Source: Microbacterium sp. AG238
Lineage (GTDB): Bacteria; Actinomycetota; Actinomycetes; Actinomycetales; Microbacteriaceae
NCBI RefSeq assembly: GCF_003610405.1
Contig: NZ_RAQC01000001.1
Location: 806,001-870,000 of the forward strand
DNA: 64,000 bases
Direction of reading: 5' to 3'
Both the position numbers and the translations under genes were made by a program. Shown here in pieces: positions 34,760 to 44,551 of the stretch. Every line of letters starts with the position of its first letter. Position 1 is the first letter of the stretch. The notes below the pieces were generated by a model, which saw only the letters and a program-made list of their open reading frames with translations, was not told where the DNA came from and made no database searches.

Positions 34760-37700
34760 ATGGATGCGATGAAGCTGCGTCGGACGAGACGCGCGACAGC
34801 CGTGATCACGACGGGGATGCTCGTGGGAGCCGCGATGACCGCCCTTCCGGCGGTCGCCACCGCGGCCCCGGCGGAGCTCGTGCGGAACGGAGACTTCTCG
34901 ACCGGCCATGAACCCTGGTGGTCGGCCGGTGTCGACAGCTTCGACACCGCGACCGGCGCCTTCTGCGCCGGGGTGCCGGACAGCGAGAACCCCTGGGACG
35001 TACTCGTCGGTCAGAGCGACCTTGCCCTGGCCGACGGCGTCACCTATACGTTGACGGCAAGGGTCCGCGCCGATGCGCCCGCCACGGTCGTCACGCAGGT
35101 CGCGCCCACGGTCCCGGATGCCGTCTACACGACGTATCTCTCACAGAGCACACCCCTGACCGTCGAATGGCAGCAAGTCAGCGAGGAGTTCACGGCGCGC
35201 GACCTGGGAAACGGCACCGTATCGGAACTGCAGTTCCGCCTCGGCGCGAACACCGCCACCCGGTTCTGCGTCGACGACGTGAGCCTGGTCGCCCAGGACG
35301 GGTCGACTCCCCCGGTCATCCCGGTCGGCGACGACGAGCTGCTCCCCAACCCCACGCTCGACCAGAGCACGGCCCCGTGGTGGACCAGCGGACCGGTGTC
35401 ACTGTCGAACCCCGCGCAGCGGATGTGCGCGACGGTGACGGAGCAGACGCCCGACCTGTGGGACGTGCTCCTCGGCCACAACGACATCTTTCTGCCCGGC
35501 GACACCGGATTTCGCCTGAGCTTCACCGCATCCGCCTCGACGGGCGCGACCATCTCAGCCAAGGTCGGCACGTACACGGGCGCGTCGCCGACCGACTGGA
35601 TTGAGCAGTCCTTCGCTCTCGGGCTCGAACCGCAGCAGTACGAGGTCGCTTTCGCGACGACACCGGCTACGGAGTACCACCTCGGCCAGGTGCAGTTCCG
35701 CCTCGGTGCGGTACCGGCCGGAACCGACATCTGCTTCGACGAGATCTCACTCCAGGGCACCGCCTACTCGTACACGGCCGACCCCGGCCCCGCCGTCAAG
35801 GTCAATCAGGTCGGGTATCTGCTGCACGGCCCCAAGCGCGCGACCGTCGTGTCGGGTGCCACGGCACCGCTGCCGTGGGCCCTCGAGGCACCCGACGGAT
35901 CCGTCCTCGCCGAGGGCGAGACCGAGCCGGCAGGCTTCGACGCAAGTGCGGGAACCGCCGTGCACACGGTCGACTTCGGCTCCTACTCCCAGGAGGCGGC
36001 GGACGTGAGGCTCCGGGTCGGCGCCGACACCAGCCATCCGTTCACGATCTCCGCCGAGGTCTTCCAATCGCTGCGCACCGATTCGATGCGCTTCTTCTAC
36101 ACGAACCGATCCGGCATCGAGATCGACGGCGACATCGCGGGCGCGGAATACGCTCGCCCCGCCGGCCATGTCGACACGTCACCGAACCAGGGCGACGGGA
36201 ACGTGGGGTGCCTCGAACCGCAGACGTGGTCCGGCGGATGGACCTGCACCGATCGACACGACGTCCGCGGCGGCTGGTACGACGCAGGCGACCACGGCAA
36301 GTACGTCGTGAACGGCGGAATCGCCGTGGCCCAGGTGATGTCCGCCTACGAGCGAGCCGTTGCCGCGGGCACGGCGGACGCGCTGGGCGATTCGACCCTC
36401 GCCGTGCCCGAGCGCGGCAACGGCGTGCCCGACATCCTCGACGAAGCGCGATGGCAGATGGAGTTCCTGTTGCGGATGCAGGTACCCGCCGGTGACCCGC
36501 TGGCCGGGATGGCCTGGCACAAGGTGCACGACCGCGCGTGGACCGGGTTGCCCCTCATGCCGCACGACGACTCGCAAGAGAGGCTGCTGCACCGACCGTC
36601 GACGGCGGCGACGTTGAACGTGGCTGCCACCGCCGCGCAGGCAGCACGCCTGTTCGCGCCGTTCGACGAAGAGTTCGCGGCGCGGCTGCTCGCCGCCGCG
36701 GAACGGGCCTACGACGCCGCGCTCGCCCACCCCGATCTGCTCGCCCCGGAAGAAGACGGCACGGGTGGAGGAACGTACGCCGACGACGTGGTGACCGACG
36801 AGTTCTACTGGGCGGCAGCGGAGCTGTACATCACGACCGGCAGCGACCGTTACCGCGACGAGCTCGAGGCAAATCCGCTGCATCAGTCGGATGTGTTCGG
36901 GCCGGGCGGCTTCTACTGGGGAGACGTGGCGGCGCTCGGCCGCATGCAGCTCGCCCGGTTCGCGACAGACCTCCCCGACATCGACCGCATCCGCGGGTCG
37001 GTGATCGATGCCGCCGAGCGTCTGATCGCCGATCAGCGCGCACAGCCGTTCGGTCAGCCGTACGCGCCGGATGAGGGGCTGTACGACTGGGGATCGAACT
37101 CGTCGGTGCTGAACAACCAGGTCGTCCTCGGGACGGCGTTCGATCTCACCCAGCGCCCGCGGTACGCCGATGCCGTCGTCGAAGGGTTCGATTACCTGCT
37201 GGGCCGCAACGTGCTCGGGCAGTCGTACATCACCGGGTACGGCACGAACGACGCGCGCAATCAGCACAGCCGGTGGTACGCGAACGCCCTCGACCCCGCC
37301 CTGCCCCATCCTCCCGTCGGCACGGTCGCGGGCGGGCCCAACTCGTCGATCCAGGACCCCGTCGCGGGAGCCTGGCTGCAGGGGTGCGCACCGCAGGCCT
37401 GTTACGTCGACAACATCGGGGCGTGGTCGGTCAACGAGATCACCGTGAACTGGAACTCGGCCCTCGCCTGGGTCTCGTCCTTCGTCGCCGACCTGGGTGA
37501 CGGCTTCGTCGCCGTCACTCCGCACGCGGTGGACGACCTCGCGTCCGGACCTGCGGATGCCGCTGTTGCGGTGAGCCCGCTCGCCAACGACCTCCCCGGC
37601 GATGCCGACGTCCCTCTCGTCCCGTCCTCGCTCACCCTCCTCGATGCGTCCGGCGCGCCGACCACGTCGGTCGTCGCCGACGGTCAGGGTCGCTACGAGC

Positions 37701-38005
37701 TGAATGCGGCCGTCGTCTCGTTCGTTGCGGACGCCGGGTTCGAGGGCACGGCGGTTCCGGTGAGCTATCGCGTGGCGGACGCACGGGGAACCGAGGTGAC
37801 CGCCACCATCACGGTGACGGTGACGGCCGGCCCCGGTGAGCAAGTCGCCGAATCCGGCGCGGCGGACACGACGCCCGCCGGTGCGGCGAGGGGCGTCCTC
37901 GCGCGCTCGGGTGGTGACCCGCTGCCGCTGTGGATGCTCGGCGGAGTGGCCGCGGCCCTCATGTCGGCGGGCGTCGCATTGCTCCGTCGGCGACGATTCG
38001 GCTGA
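34760..38005 (+). CDS. Modular secreted GH9 cellulase
   Basis: 1081 aa. Signal peptide (about 1-35), two CBM4/9-like beta-sandwich domains (about 36-180 and 190-335, each with LVRNGDFSTG/LLPNPTLDQSTAPWW and FCVDDVSL/ICFDEISL ends), a CelD-type Ig domain (from about 345, VKVNQVGYLLHGPKRATVVS), then the GH9 barrel (about 437-910) with WYDAGDHGKYV (catalytic Asp) near 508 and NEITVNWNSALAW (acid Glu) near 892. A cadherin-like domain follows, then a C-terminal LARSGGD, hydrophobic helix and RRRR tail like a sortase signal. Acts outside the cell on beta-1,4-glucan. Tandem CelR boxes upstream give cellobiose-type control. Confidence 0.95.
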   Translation: MDAMKLRRTRRATAVITTGMLVGAAMTALPAVATAAPAELVRNGDFSTGHEPWWSAGVDSFDTATGAFCAGVPDSENPWDVLVGQSDLALADGVTYTLTARVRADAPATVVTQVAPTVPDAVYTTYLSQSTPLTVEWQQVSEEFTARDLGNGTVSELQFRLGANTATRFCVDDVSLVAQDGSTPPVIPVGDDELLPNPTLDQSTAPWWTSGPVSLSNPAQRMCATVTEQTPDLWDVLLGHNDIFLPGDTGFRLSFTASASTGATISAKVGTYTGASPTDWIEQSFALGLEPQQYEVAFATTPATEYHLGQVQFRLGAVPAGTDICFDEISLQGTAYSYTADPGPAVKVNQVGYLLHGPKRATVVSGATAPLPWALEAPDGSVLAEGETEPAGFDASAGTAVHTVDFGSYSQEAADVRLRVGADTSHPFTISAEVFQSLRTDSMRFFYTNRSGIEIDGDIAGAEYARPAGHVDTSPNQGDGNVGCLEPQTWSGGWTCTDRHDVRGGWYDAGDHGKYVVNGGIAVAQVMSAYERAVAAGTADALGDSTLAVPERGNGVPDILDEARWQMEFLLRMQVPAGDPLAGMAWHKVHDRAWTGLPLMPHDDSQERLLHRPSTAATLNVAATAAQAARLFAPFDEEFAARLLAAAERAYDAALAHPDLLAPEEDGTGGGTYADDVVTDEFYWAAAELYITTGSDRYRDELEANPLHQSDVFGPGGFYWGDVAALGRMQLARFATDLPDIDRIRGSVIDAAERLIADQRAQPFGQPYAPDEGLYDWGSNSSVLNNQVVLGTAFDLTQRPRYADAVVEGFDYLLGRNVLGQSYITGYGTNDARNQHSRWYANALDPALPHPPVGTVAGGPNSSIQDPVAGAWLQGCAPQACYVDNIGAWSVNEITVNWNSALAWVSSFVADLGDGFVAVTPHAVDDLASGPADAAVAVSPLANDLPGDADVPLVPSSLTLLDASGAPTTSVVADGQGRYELNAAVVSFVADAGFEGTAVPVSYRVADARGTEVTATITVTVTAGPGEQVAESGAADTTPAGAARGVLARSGGDPLPLWMLGGVAAALMSAGVALLRRRRFG

Positions 38006-38010
38006 GTCAG

Positions 38011-38047
38011 CGCGGCCCGCTCGGGACATGCTCCCGAGCGGGCCGCG
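38011..38047 (+). terminator. Terminator after GH9 gene
   Basis: Perfect 16-bp arms cgcggcccgctcggga / tcccgagcgggccgcg around a 5-nt loop, directly after the stop codon and before the LacI gene. Confidence 0.82.
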
Positions 38048-38096
38048 TCGTCCGTGTTAGCTTTCGAGAACCGCGACCGACAGCCGGAACGAGGAC

Positions 38097-39173
38097 ATGA
38101 CCGACACTCCCCCGACCCGACGGGCACCCCGGGTGACACTGCGGGAGGTCGCGGAGCGTGCCGGAGTCTCGCGCTCGGCCGTCTCGTTCGTGATGAACGG
38201 CCGCACCGATCAGCGACTGTCCGACGACGTATTCGAGCGGGTCCGTCGCGCTGCGGACGAGCTCGGCTACCGCCCCAACATCACCGCCCAGACGCTGCGC
38301 ACCGGCCGTTCGGGCACCGTGGCCCTCGTGTCGGACTTCGTCAGCAGCACCTCGTTCGCCAACTCGATGGTCCGTGGCGCGATGCAGGAGCTCCGCGAGC
38401 ACGACACCCTCCTGTTCACCGTCGACACTCAGGGCGACGCTGATCTCGAGGAGCAGTTGCTGCAGAGCCTTCTCGGCCGCGACATCGACGGTGTCATCTA
38501 CGCGTCGATGTTCACACGCACCATCGCTCTGCCGCGGTCGCTCGAGGGCGTCCCGACGGTATTGCTGAACTGCGTGACCGCAGACGCTTCGATCGACGCG
38601 GTCGTGCCCGACGAGATCGCAGCGGGCCGTGATGCCGCCCGGATGCTGCTCGATCACGGACACCGTGACGGCATCTGGTTCGTCGGCGCCCTGCCCGCGG
38701 GTTCCACAGGCGGAGCCGCCTGGCCGGAATGGGACCCCATCGCGCTGGCCGAGCGGCGGGCGGGGATCGATTCGGTGCTGGCCGCCGCGGGCACGTCCCT
38801 CGCCGGGGTCGCCACGATCGACGACGACTGGGACGTCGCGAACGGGCGACGGGCCGTCGCGAGACTGCTGGCGGAATCGCGGAGCGCTCCGACCGCGCTC
38901 GTCTGCGCGAACGACGCACTCGCCGTCGGCGCCTATCAGGCGCTGCATCACGCGGGACTGCGGGTTCCCACGGATGTGTCGGTGATCGGGTTCGACGGCA
39001 GCCCCTATGCTCGCGCGGTCGATCCCGAGCTCACCTCGATCGCGCTGCCCCACATCGAACTCGGACGTCGGGCGGCAGCGATGCTCGCCGTTCTCGGTGA
39101 CGCGCCCCGTCTCGAACGCGTGCCGATGCCGATCCGTACCGGCGGGTCGGTGGCTGCCCCGCCCTCCCGGTAG
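38097..39173 (+). CDS. LacI-family regulator (probable CelR)
   Basis: 358 aa. N-terminal LacI helix-turn-helix: TLREVAERAGVSRSAVSFVM followed by NGRTDQRLSDDVFERVRRAA and DELGYRPNITAQTLRTGRSG; the periplasmic-binding-protein-like sensor domain covers the rest, with DVSVIGFDGSPYARAV near the end. It follows the GH9 cellulase whose promoter carries two CelR-type boxes, making it the natural candidate repressor. Its own start has the Shine-Dalgarno-like gagga 5 nt upstream. Confidence 0.9.
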   Translation: MTDTPPTRRAPRVTLREVAERAGVSRSAVSFVMNGRTDQRLSDDVFERVRRAADELGYRPNITAQTLRTGRSGTVALVSDFVSSTSFANSMVRGAMQELREHDTLLFTVDTQGDADLEEQLLQSLLGRDIDGVIYASMFTRTIALPRSLEGVPTVLLNCVTADASIDAVVPDEIAAGRDAARMLLDHGHRDGIWFVGALPAGSTGGAAWPEWDPIALAERRAGIDSVLAAAGTSLAGVATIDDDWDVANGRRAVARLLAESRSAPTALVCANDALAVGAYQALHHAGLRVPTDVSVIGFDGSPYARAVDPELTSIALPHIELGRRAAAMLAVLGDAPRLERVPMPIRTGGSVAAPPSR

Positions 39174-39177
39174 CGCC

Positions 39178-39924
39178 TCAGCTCCCGGCCAGCCGGTTCT
39201 CGACCCGATCGAGCACCGCGCGCTGCCGCGGGCTCAGGGATTTGTCCGCGTACTCGCTGACCACGTGCGCGGCGCCGGAGAGCCGGTTTCCGATGCCCGG
39301 ATCGTCGATCTCGTCGAAGAGATCGAGACAGACGTCGACGAGCTCGTCGACGATCGCGTCGACGACAGCGGCATCCGTCGCGTCGTCGATCGCACCGAAG
39401 CGGTTCATGAGATCGGCGGCCGCTCGCGCGCGCCCCGGGCCCGCGAGGCGTTCGTAGAACCGCACGAGCTGCGGCAGCCCCTCCTCCCCCGCGAGGTGCG
39501 CGAGGAGCACGGCCTGGTCACGGTCGAACCGCGCCATCTCGGGCGAGAGGCCTGCTGCAACGAATGCGCTCACGACGGGAGCGAGCTCGGGCGGGACATC
39601 CGGGCTCGCGCCGGCGTCACGCATTCGCGCGATCAGCTCACGTTGGCGAGTCAGCCGATCGATCTGCGCCGAGAGCTCGGAGTCGAGGTCGTCGAGGATT
39701 CGGGTCGAGTTCTCACCGCGGTCGAGCACGGCCCCCATACGTTCGAGCGGCATGCCCAGCGACGCGAGTCGCCGGATCCGCAGCACCCGCACGAAGTCGA
39801 CGGCGTCGTAATCTCGATATCCGTTGGCGCTGCGAGCGGGCTCGGGCAGGACCCCGATCTGATGCCAGTGCCGGAGCGATCGCACCGTCACACCCGCGAG
39901 CCGGGCGAGTTCACTGCTCTGCAC
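39178..39924 (-). CDS. MerR-family regulator of an MFS efflux gene
   Basis: 248 aa. N-terminal MerR helix-turn-helix: LARLAGVTVRSLRHWHQIGV and LPEPARSANGYRDYDAVDFV, then a dimerisation helix and a helical C-terminal domain of about 130 residues that could bind a drug-like ligand. No Cys cluster. Its start overlaps the stop of the upstream MFS gene by 14 nt, so the pair is an operon and probably a drug-sensing unit. Ends 4 nt from the convergent LacI gene. Confidence 0.88.
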   Translation of the reverse strand: MQSSELARLAGVTVRSLRHWHQIGVLPEPARSANGYRDYDAVDFVRVLRIRRLASLGMPLERMGAVLDRGENSTRILDDLDSELSAQIDRLTRQRELIARMRDAGASPDVPPELAPVVSAFVAAGLSPEMARFDRDQAVLLAHLAGEEGLPQLVRFYERLAGPGRARAAADLMNRFGAIDDATDAAVVDAIVDELVDVCLDLFDEIDDPGIGNRLSGAAHVVSEYADKSLSPRQRAVLDRVENRLAGS

Positions 39925-41158
39925 CGACGACCACCTCCGCTCGCTCGGCGTCCGGCCGCCGCTCCAGATTACGCAGATGCGGCGTCGCGAGTCCCCACAC
40001 CAGGGCGACGAGCCAGGGCGAGATGATGATCAGGGCGGCGATCTCGACGCCGAGATGCTCGGTCAACAGCGCTGCAGCGACGAAGCCCGCGGCCGGTGCC
40101 GCGGTGGTGAGGGCGTTCTGGGTGCCCATGATCCGTCCGCGCATGTCGTCGGGAATCCGCTCGATCATCAGCACCCCGATGAGGCTGCCGAAAGCACCTC
40201 CGCACAGACCGATGACGACGGCCCCCACCAGGATCGCCTCGATCGATGCGAGCGCCCCGACCACGACGAATCCGATCGCGTTGCCGACGAGACCGACGAC
40301 GAGCCAGACGCGACGGTCTCCATGACGACCGAGGACGGCGAAGACGGATCCGCCGAGCAGCATTCCGATCGCCAGAGCGCTCAGCACGAAGCCGAGCATC
40401 TCGGGGCGCCCGACGAGGGTGACGTAGACGGGCAGGATGAGTCCCTGCAGCGGTGCGAGGACCAGCACGGAGATGAGGCCGAGACCCGTGGTCACCAGCA
40501 GGAACGGTGTTCGCAGCAGCATCCGCCAGCCGTCTCGCAGCATCCGCCAGCCGCTCGCCTGCACCGCCTCGTCGGCAGGCGGGCTGATGGTCCCGATGCG
40601 GCCCGGGATGAGCAGCGTCAGGAGGGCCGCAGCTCCGGATGCCGCCGCGGTGAGCCAGAGCACGGTAGAACCTGCGAACAGCGCCATCAGTGTTCCCGCC
40701 GCAGCAGGACCGACGATCAGGGCCAGCGCGCCGAGGGCCTCCCGGATTCCGACGAGCCGCTCCGAAGAGACCCCCGAGTACCTCACCACAGCGGGCAGCA
40801 GGGCTTCGCGAGCGGTCAGCCCCGGAACGTCACCGAGCGAACCGATCACACCGAAAAGGATGAACCAGCCGATGTCGAGCCCCGTGACCAGATCGACGAT
40901 CGGGAGCGCGGCGAGTGAAGCCGCCGAGACCAGGTCTGTGACCACGGACGACGTGCGCCGGTTGATCCGATCGATCACGACCCCCATGAACAGGCCCGCG
41001 GCGACGGCGGGCACGGCGGTCGAAGCCGCGAGGATGCCGGCGCCCAGGACACTGCCCGTCGCCTGGAGCACGATGAGCGGGAGTGCTACGGCGGCCACGG
41101 AGTTGCCGAGCAGCGACAGGAAGTACGAGGCCAGGTAGGCCACCGGAGCGATTCTCAT
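39911..41158 (-). CDS. MFS transporter
   Basis: 415 aa from ATG 41158 (an ATG at 41173 is an alternative). Twelve TM helices, with a motif-A-like GLFMGVVIDRINRRTSSVVT between TM2 and TM3 and SVFAVLGRHGDRRVWLVVGL in the second half. Resembles drug exporters of the enterobactin/multidrug MFS group. Coupled to a MerR regulator, suggesting ligand-induced efflux. Substrate unknown. Confidence 0.88.
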   Translation of the reverse strand: MRIAPVAYLASYFLSLLGNSVAAVALPLIVLQATGSVLGAGILAASTAVPAVAAGLFMGVVIDRINRRTSSVVTDLVSAASLAALPIVDLVTGLDIGWFILFGVIGSLGDVPGLTAREALLPAVVRYSGVSSERLVGIREALGALALIVGPAAAGTLMALFAGSTVLWLTAAASGAAALLTLLIPGRIGTISPPADEAVQASGWRMLRDGWRMLLRTPFLLVTTGLGLISVLVLAPLQGLILPVYVTLVGRPEMLGFVLSALAIGMLLGGSVFAVLGRHGDRRVWLVVGLVGNAIGFVVVGALASIEAILVGAVVIGLCGGAFGSLIGVLMIERIPDDMRGRIMGTQNALTTAAPAAGFVAAALLTEHLGVEIAALIIISPWLVALVWGLATPHLRNLERRPDAERAEVVVGAEQ

Positions 41159-41215
41159 GCAGCCAGTCAGCACCCTGACGTAGCGGCGGGGTCAAGCACG
41201 CCCTCGCTCGACTCC

Positions 41216-41785
41216 TCAGCGGAAGCCACCCGACACGAAGAGATCGGGGCGCTCGGCGTTCACGTGGGCCACGAGCTGCCCGTAGCCCGTCATGGCCGAG
41301 GTCGCTGTGAAGACCGTCTGCCGGCCCTGCTTCGCGAGAAGTCCGCTGTACCGGTGAGCCGCGTGCGGGCGCAGCCGGGTGATGTCCGCAACCGCGACCC
41401 GAACCGGGGGCAAGAAGCCTCGCGAGACGAAGATCGCGTCCCGCGAGACCTCGAGCCGCATCCTGCTCATCCCGTGCGCGAGCCACACCAGCGCCGCACC
41501 GATGAGCAGGGCCCCCAGCCCCACGATCCGCCGTGCGGGCGAGTCCTCCGGACGCGTGATCGGTGCCACGAGATTCATGACGCCGACGAGCAGCGCCACG
41601 ACTCCGCAGATGCGCACCAGGACCCTCCGCCAGCGCTGCGTCGATACGGCGAAGAGCACCGAGTCGCGTTCGTTCCGCCACTCCGCGACGACGTCGGACG
41701 ATCGGGCGAACACGGCGCTGGCGACCGCGATCGACAGCATGATGACGGCGACGGCGATGCCGACCACGGCGAAAACGGCGTCCAT
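41216..41785 (-). CDS. Hypothetical membrane protein with PH-like end
   Basis: 189 aa. Three TM helices: VFAVVGIAVAVIMLSIAVAS at the start, VLVRICGVVALLVGVMNLVA and IVGLGALLIGAALVWLAHGM. The C-terminal 70 residues (LEVSRDAIFVSRGFLPPVRV ... ITRLRPHAA) look like a small beta-rich, PH-like domain. No known function recognised. It runs in the same direction as a second membrane protein upstream (41843), 57 nt apart. Confidence 0.65.
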   Translation of the reverse strand: MDAVFAVVGIAVAVIMLSIAVASAVFARSSDVVAEWRNERDSVLFAVSTQRWRRVLVRICGVVALLVGVMNLVAPITRPEDSPARRIVGLGALLIGAALVWLAHGMSRMRLEVSRDAIFVSRGFLPPVRVAVADITRLRPHAAHRYSGLLAKQGRQTVFTATSAMTGYGQLVAHVNAERPDLFVSGGFR

Positions 41786-41842
41786 GGGCGGCGGGCCTTT
41801 CGTCAGGAGCGGACGACCCTCGACGCTATCGCACGTCGGACA

Positions 41843-42859
41843 TCAGGTCGGGGTGCCACCGCCAGCGAACTCGAGGGCGAGGTCGCCGTTTCGCGAGCGG
41901 CGAGAAGCACGCGGAACGAGACCGGCCGACGCGAGCCGGTGGACGAGGTCCGCGGGAGGCAGCGGGAACGTCGGGGCCGTGTCCCGGCGCGGCAGTGCCA
42001 GGCCGACCAGCAGGACGAGGCCTGGCCCGTAGGACGGACGGATGACGATACGGGTCGGGCTGCTCCTCGGCGCGAACTGCAGCGACCCGATAGCGCTGGC
42101 CGGCGCCTCGACGAGGACGTCGCCGTCGGACGAGCGCACCACGCGGACGGTCGCCGAGCCACGGGCCGCCTCGAGGGTGACCACGACATCCGCCGTCCGC
42201 CGATGGGCGATCGCGCGCACCACGAGATAGCCGGGCGCCCCGACGACCCAGCCGAGGACCAGGAGCAGAAGGAGGGGCCCCATCCGCTGGACGACGTCGT
42301 CGAACACGATCACGACCGCCGTGATGAGGCCTCCGCCGAGCACGGCGATCGTCGCGGTGATCGCGACGAACACCGGCGAGCGCAGGGAAACCGCGGCGAG
42401 ACGCAGGTGCCAGGCGTCGCCGACGCGCTCCCATTCGGGCACGACGAGCGTCGCCGCGCGGCGGCGCGACGCACTGGCGACGGCCGCGGAGGTCCGACCG
42501 ATGAGCGTGAGCCAGATCCAGCCCGCCCCCGGGACCGCGGCGAACCCGATCGCTGCGGCTATGGCAGGCGGGAGCACATGCCGCCATCCGCCATCGGCGG
42601 TCAGCGCGAACAGCAGCAGCGCCGCGCCGACCGATGCAGCCAGATGGAGGGCGAGCGACAGCGTGCCGGGCAGCGTGAGGAGGCGTCGGATCAGTGCGTG
42701 GGCCGCTGACCATCCGCCGAGCAGGCAGAGGAGGAACCCCCAGAAGTCATGTTCGGTGCTGAGCAGGGGAACGGCGCCGACGAGGCAGACCGCACTCCAC
42801 AGAAGCGGATGCCGCAGAACCCGCCACGCGACCGCGCGAGCACCTTGCTTCGTCGTCAC
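41843..42859 (-). CDS. Hypothetical polytopic membrane protein
   Basis: 338 aa with about six TM helices (LLWSAVCLVGAVPLLSTEHD, FWGFLLCLLGGWSAAHALIR and others) and a C-terminal beta-rich soluble region (TLEAARGSATVRVVRSSDGD ... IVIRPSYGPGLVLLV). Family not recognised. It may form a unit with the next gene (41216), which has a similar helices-then-soluble-domain plan. Confidence 0.65.
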   Translation of the reverse strand: MTTKQGARAVAWRVLRHPLLWSAVCLVGAVPLLSTEHDFWGFLLCLLGGWSAAHALIRRLLTLPGTLSLALHLAASVGAALLLFALTADGGWRHVLPPAIAAAIGFAAVPGAGWIWLTLIGRTSAAVASASRRRAATLVVPEWERVGDAWHLRLAAVSLRSPVFVAITATIAVLGGGLITAVVIVFDDVVQRMGPLLLLLVLGWVVGAPGYLVVRAIAHRRTADVVVTLEAARGSATVRVVRSSDGDVLVEAPASAIGSLQFAPRSSPTRIVIRPSYGPGLVLLVGLALPRRDTAPTFPLPPADLVHRLASAGLVPRASRRSRNGDLALEFAGGGTPT

Positions 42860-42898
42860 CGCCTGCCCCTCCCGAACGGAGGATGAGCCTAGCGAACG

Positions 42899-44551
42899 TC
42901 ATCCGACTCGCTGGACGCGGACGTCGTCGATGTTGAGCCAGGAACCGCCGGCGGCCTCCGTGTAGAAGCCGATCTCGAGCGTTCCGTTCGTGACGGGCAC
43001 ATCGAGGGACACCCGCGTCCAGTCATTCGCACTGATGGGAATGGCCGACCGCCGCTCGGGCACGCCGGAGTTCTTCGCATACAGGTAGGCGGAGGTCTGT
43101 CCGCCGCTGTTGAGGCTCCATGCCGAGATTCGGTAGAGCCCCGACGGCATCCCTTCGAGCGTCTGATAGACCGATGCGGTGTAGGCAGTCGCTTTCCAGA
43201 ACGTGAGCTTGAGCGCGCCCACGACCGCGGGATCCTGCGTGAACACCGCGTCGGCGTGCGCACCTCCCGGCGACCACACGCCCCATCCGGTCGGGCTGTT
43301 CGTGTAACCGTCCTGCTCGAAGCCGCCGTTGACCACGAGATTCGGCGGCGGGACCTCACCGAACACGCCGAGAGTCGACAGGGCTCGCCCGTTCCCGTCG
43401 AACAGCGTCTGGTTATCCCACGGGTTGGAGAGGACACCCGGGTCATCGTTGTCGAGCTTGCCCGCCTCCGTTCCCCAGTTCGCGCCCGGCACCGGCAGCC
43501 AGGCCGGCTCCCACCAGATCAGTCCACGCCCCCGCCCGCCCGGCACGGCGCGGACGATGTCTCGCAGGTCTCGGAGGAAGGCGGTTTGGCCCGCGACGGT
43601 CGCCGGATATCCCCCGGCCGCTTCCTCGGCCGTGTAGAACGAGTTGCCGAGGCCGTCGGCGTCGCCGAGGGTCCATCCGTACGCGGTCTCGACGATGAGA
43701 ACGTCCTTGCCGTAGCGCGCGCTGATGTCGTTGAGGTTGGCCGCGAGCTGGCCCATGGTCCCGTGCCAGAACGGGTAGTACGACAGCCCGATGATGTCGT
43801 ACGGCACACCCTGCGCCGTGACCGCGTCGAACCACCAGCGATAGAGGGCGTTGTCGCCGCCGTGGTCGAGGTGCAGCACGATCTCGATGTCTTCCCCGCC
43901 GCGGAGCGCCGCCTCGACTCCCGCGATCCCCGCTTTCAACAACCCGGCGAGCTGGGTGAAATCGGAGACGCCGTTGCCCACGCGCCCGTGGTCCCAGAGG
44001 ATGCCGCCCGGGATCTCATTGCCCATCTGCACCATGTCGGGCCGGACCCCGGCCGCACGCATCGCGTCGATGACGTCCTCGGTGTATGCGCGAACGGTCG
44101 ATACCAGTTGCGGGTAGGTGAGACCCCGCCACGCTTTCGGCACCGTCTGCGTTCCGGGGTCGGCCCACCAGTCGCTGAGGTGGAAGTCGAGGAGGATGTC
44201 CATCCCCGCCGCTTTCGCTCGTTGCGCGGTCGCGATCGTGGTGGCCAGATCGTTCGTGCCGCCACCGTAGGGTTCGCCGGCGACGGTGTACGGATCGACC
44301 CAGAGGCGCAGCCGAGCGAGATTCATGCCGGCGTCGCCCATGATCTCGATCGGGTCGCCCGTGACGCCGCCGCGCGAGTAGCTTCCGCCGAGAGCCTCGA
44401 CTTCGTGGATCATCCCGAGGTCGCCGCCCATCACGAAGTCATCGGCATCGGCGGCCGCCGTCGCCGTCGTCGCGGGCAGGGTCGCGGCGACGAGAACGAC
44501 GGCGGTCGCCGCGACGAGCCCGGACGCCCGCCGCCATGATCGGTACGTCAT
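42899..44551 (-). CDS. ganB: Secreted GH53 endo-beta-1,4-galactanase with C-terminal CBM-like domain
   Basis: 550 aa from ATG 44551. Signal peptide (ASGLVAATAVVLVAATLPAT), then the GH53 barrel (about 40-385) with the acid/base Glu in VQMGNEIPGGILWDHGRVGN and the nucleophile Glu in DVLIVETAYGWTLGDADGLG; then a beta-sandwich of about 150 residues (LVVNGGFEQDGYTNSP ... WLNIDDVRVQRVG) resembling carbohydrate-binding CBM families. It cleaves beta-1,4-galactan of pectin outside the cell. The start overlaps the stop of the cytoplasmic GH53 gene by ATGA. Last gene of the operon. Confidence 0.95.
   Translation of the reverse strand: MTYRSWRRASGLVAATAVVLVAATLPATTATAAADADDFVMGGDLGMIHEVEALGGSYSRGGVTGDPIEIMGDAGMNLARLRLWVDPYTVAGEPYGGGTNDLATTIATAQRAKAAGMDILLDFHLSDWWADPGTQTVPKAWRGLTYPQLVSTVRAYTEDVIDAMRAAGVRPDMVQMGNEIPGGILWDHGRVGNGVSDFTQLAGLLKAGIAGVEAALRGGEDIEIVLHLDHGGDNALYRWWFDAVTAQGVPYDIIGLSYYPFWHGTMGQLAANLNDISARYGKDVLIVETAYGWTLGDADGLGNSFYTAEEAAGGYPATVAGQTAFLRDLRDIVRAVPGGRGRGLIWWEPAWLPVPGANWGTEAGKLDNDDPGVLSNPWDNQTLFDGNGRALSTLGVFGEVPPPNLVVNGGFEQDGYTNSPTGWGVWSPGGAHADAVFTQDPAVVGALKLTFWKATAYTASVYQTLEGMPSGLYRISAWSLNSGGQTSAYLYAKNSGVPERRSAIPISANDWTRVSLDVPVTNGTLEIGFYTEAAGGSWLNIDDVRVQRVG

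Noticed and set aside
36179..38029. 616-aa minus-strand frame over the GH9 gene
   Set aside because: Antisense to the GH9 catalytic domain, Arg-rich and without motifs.
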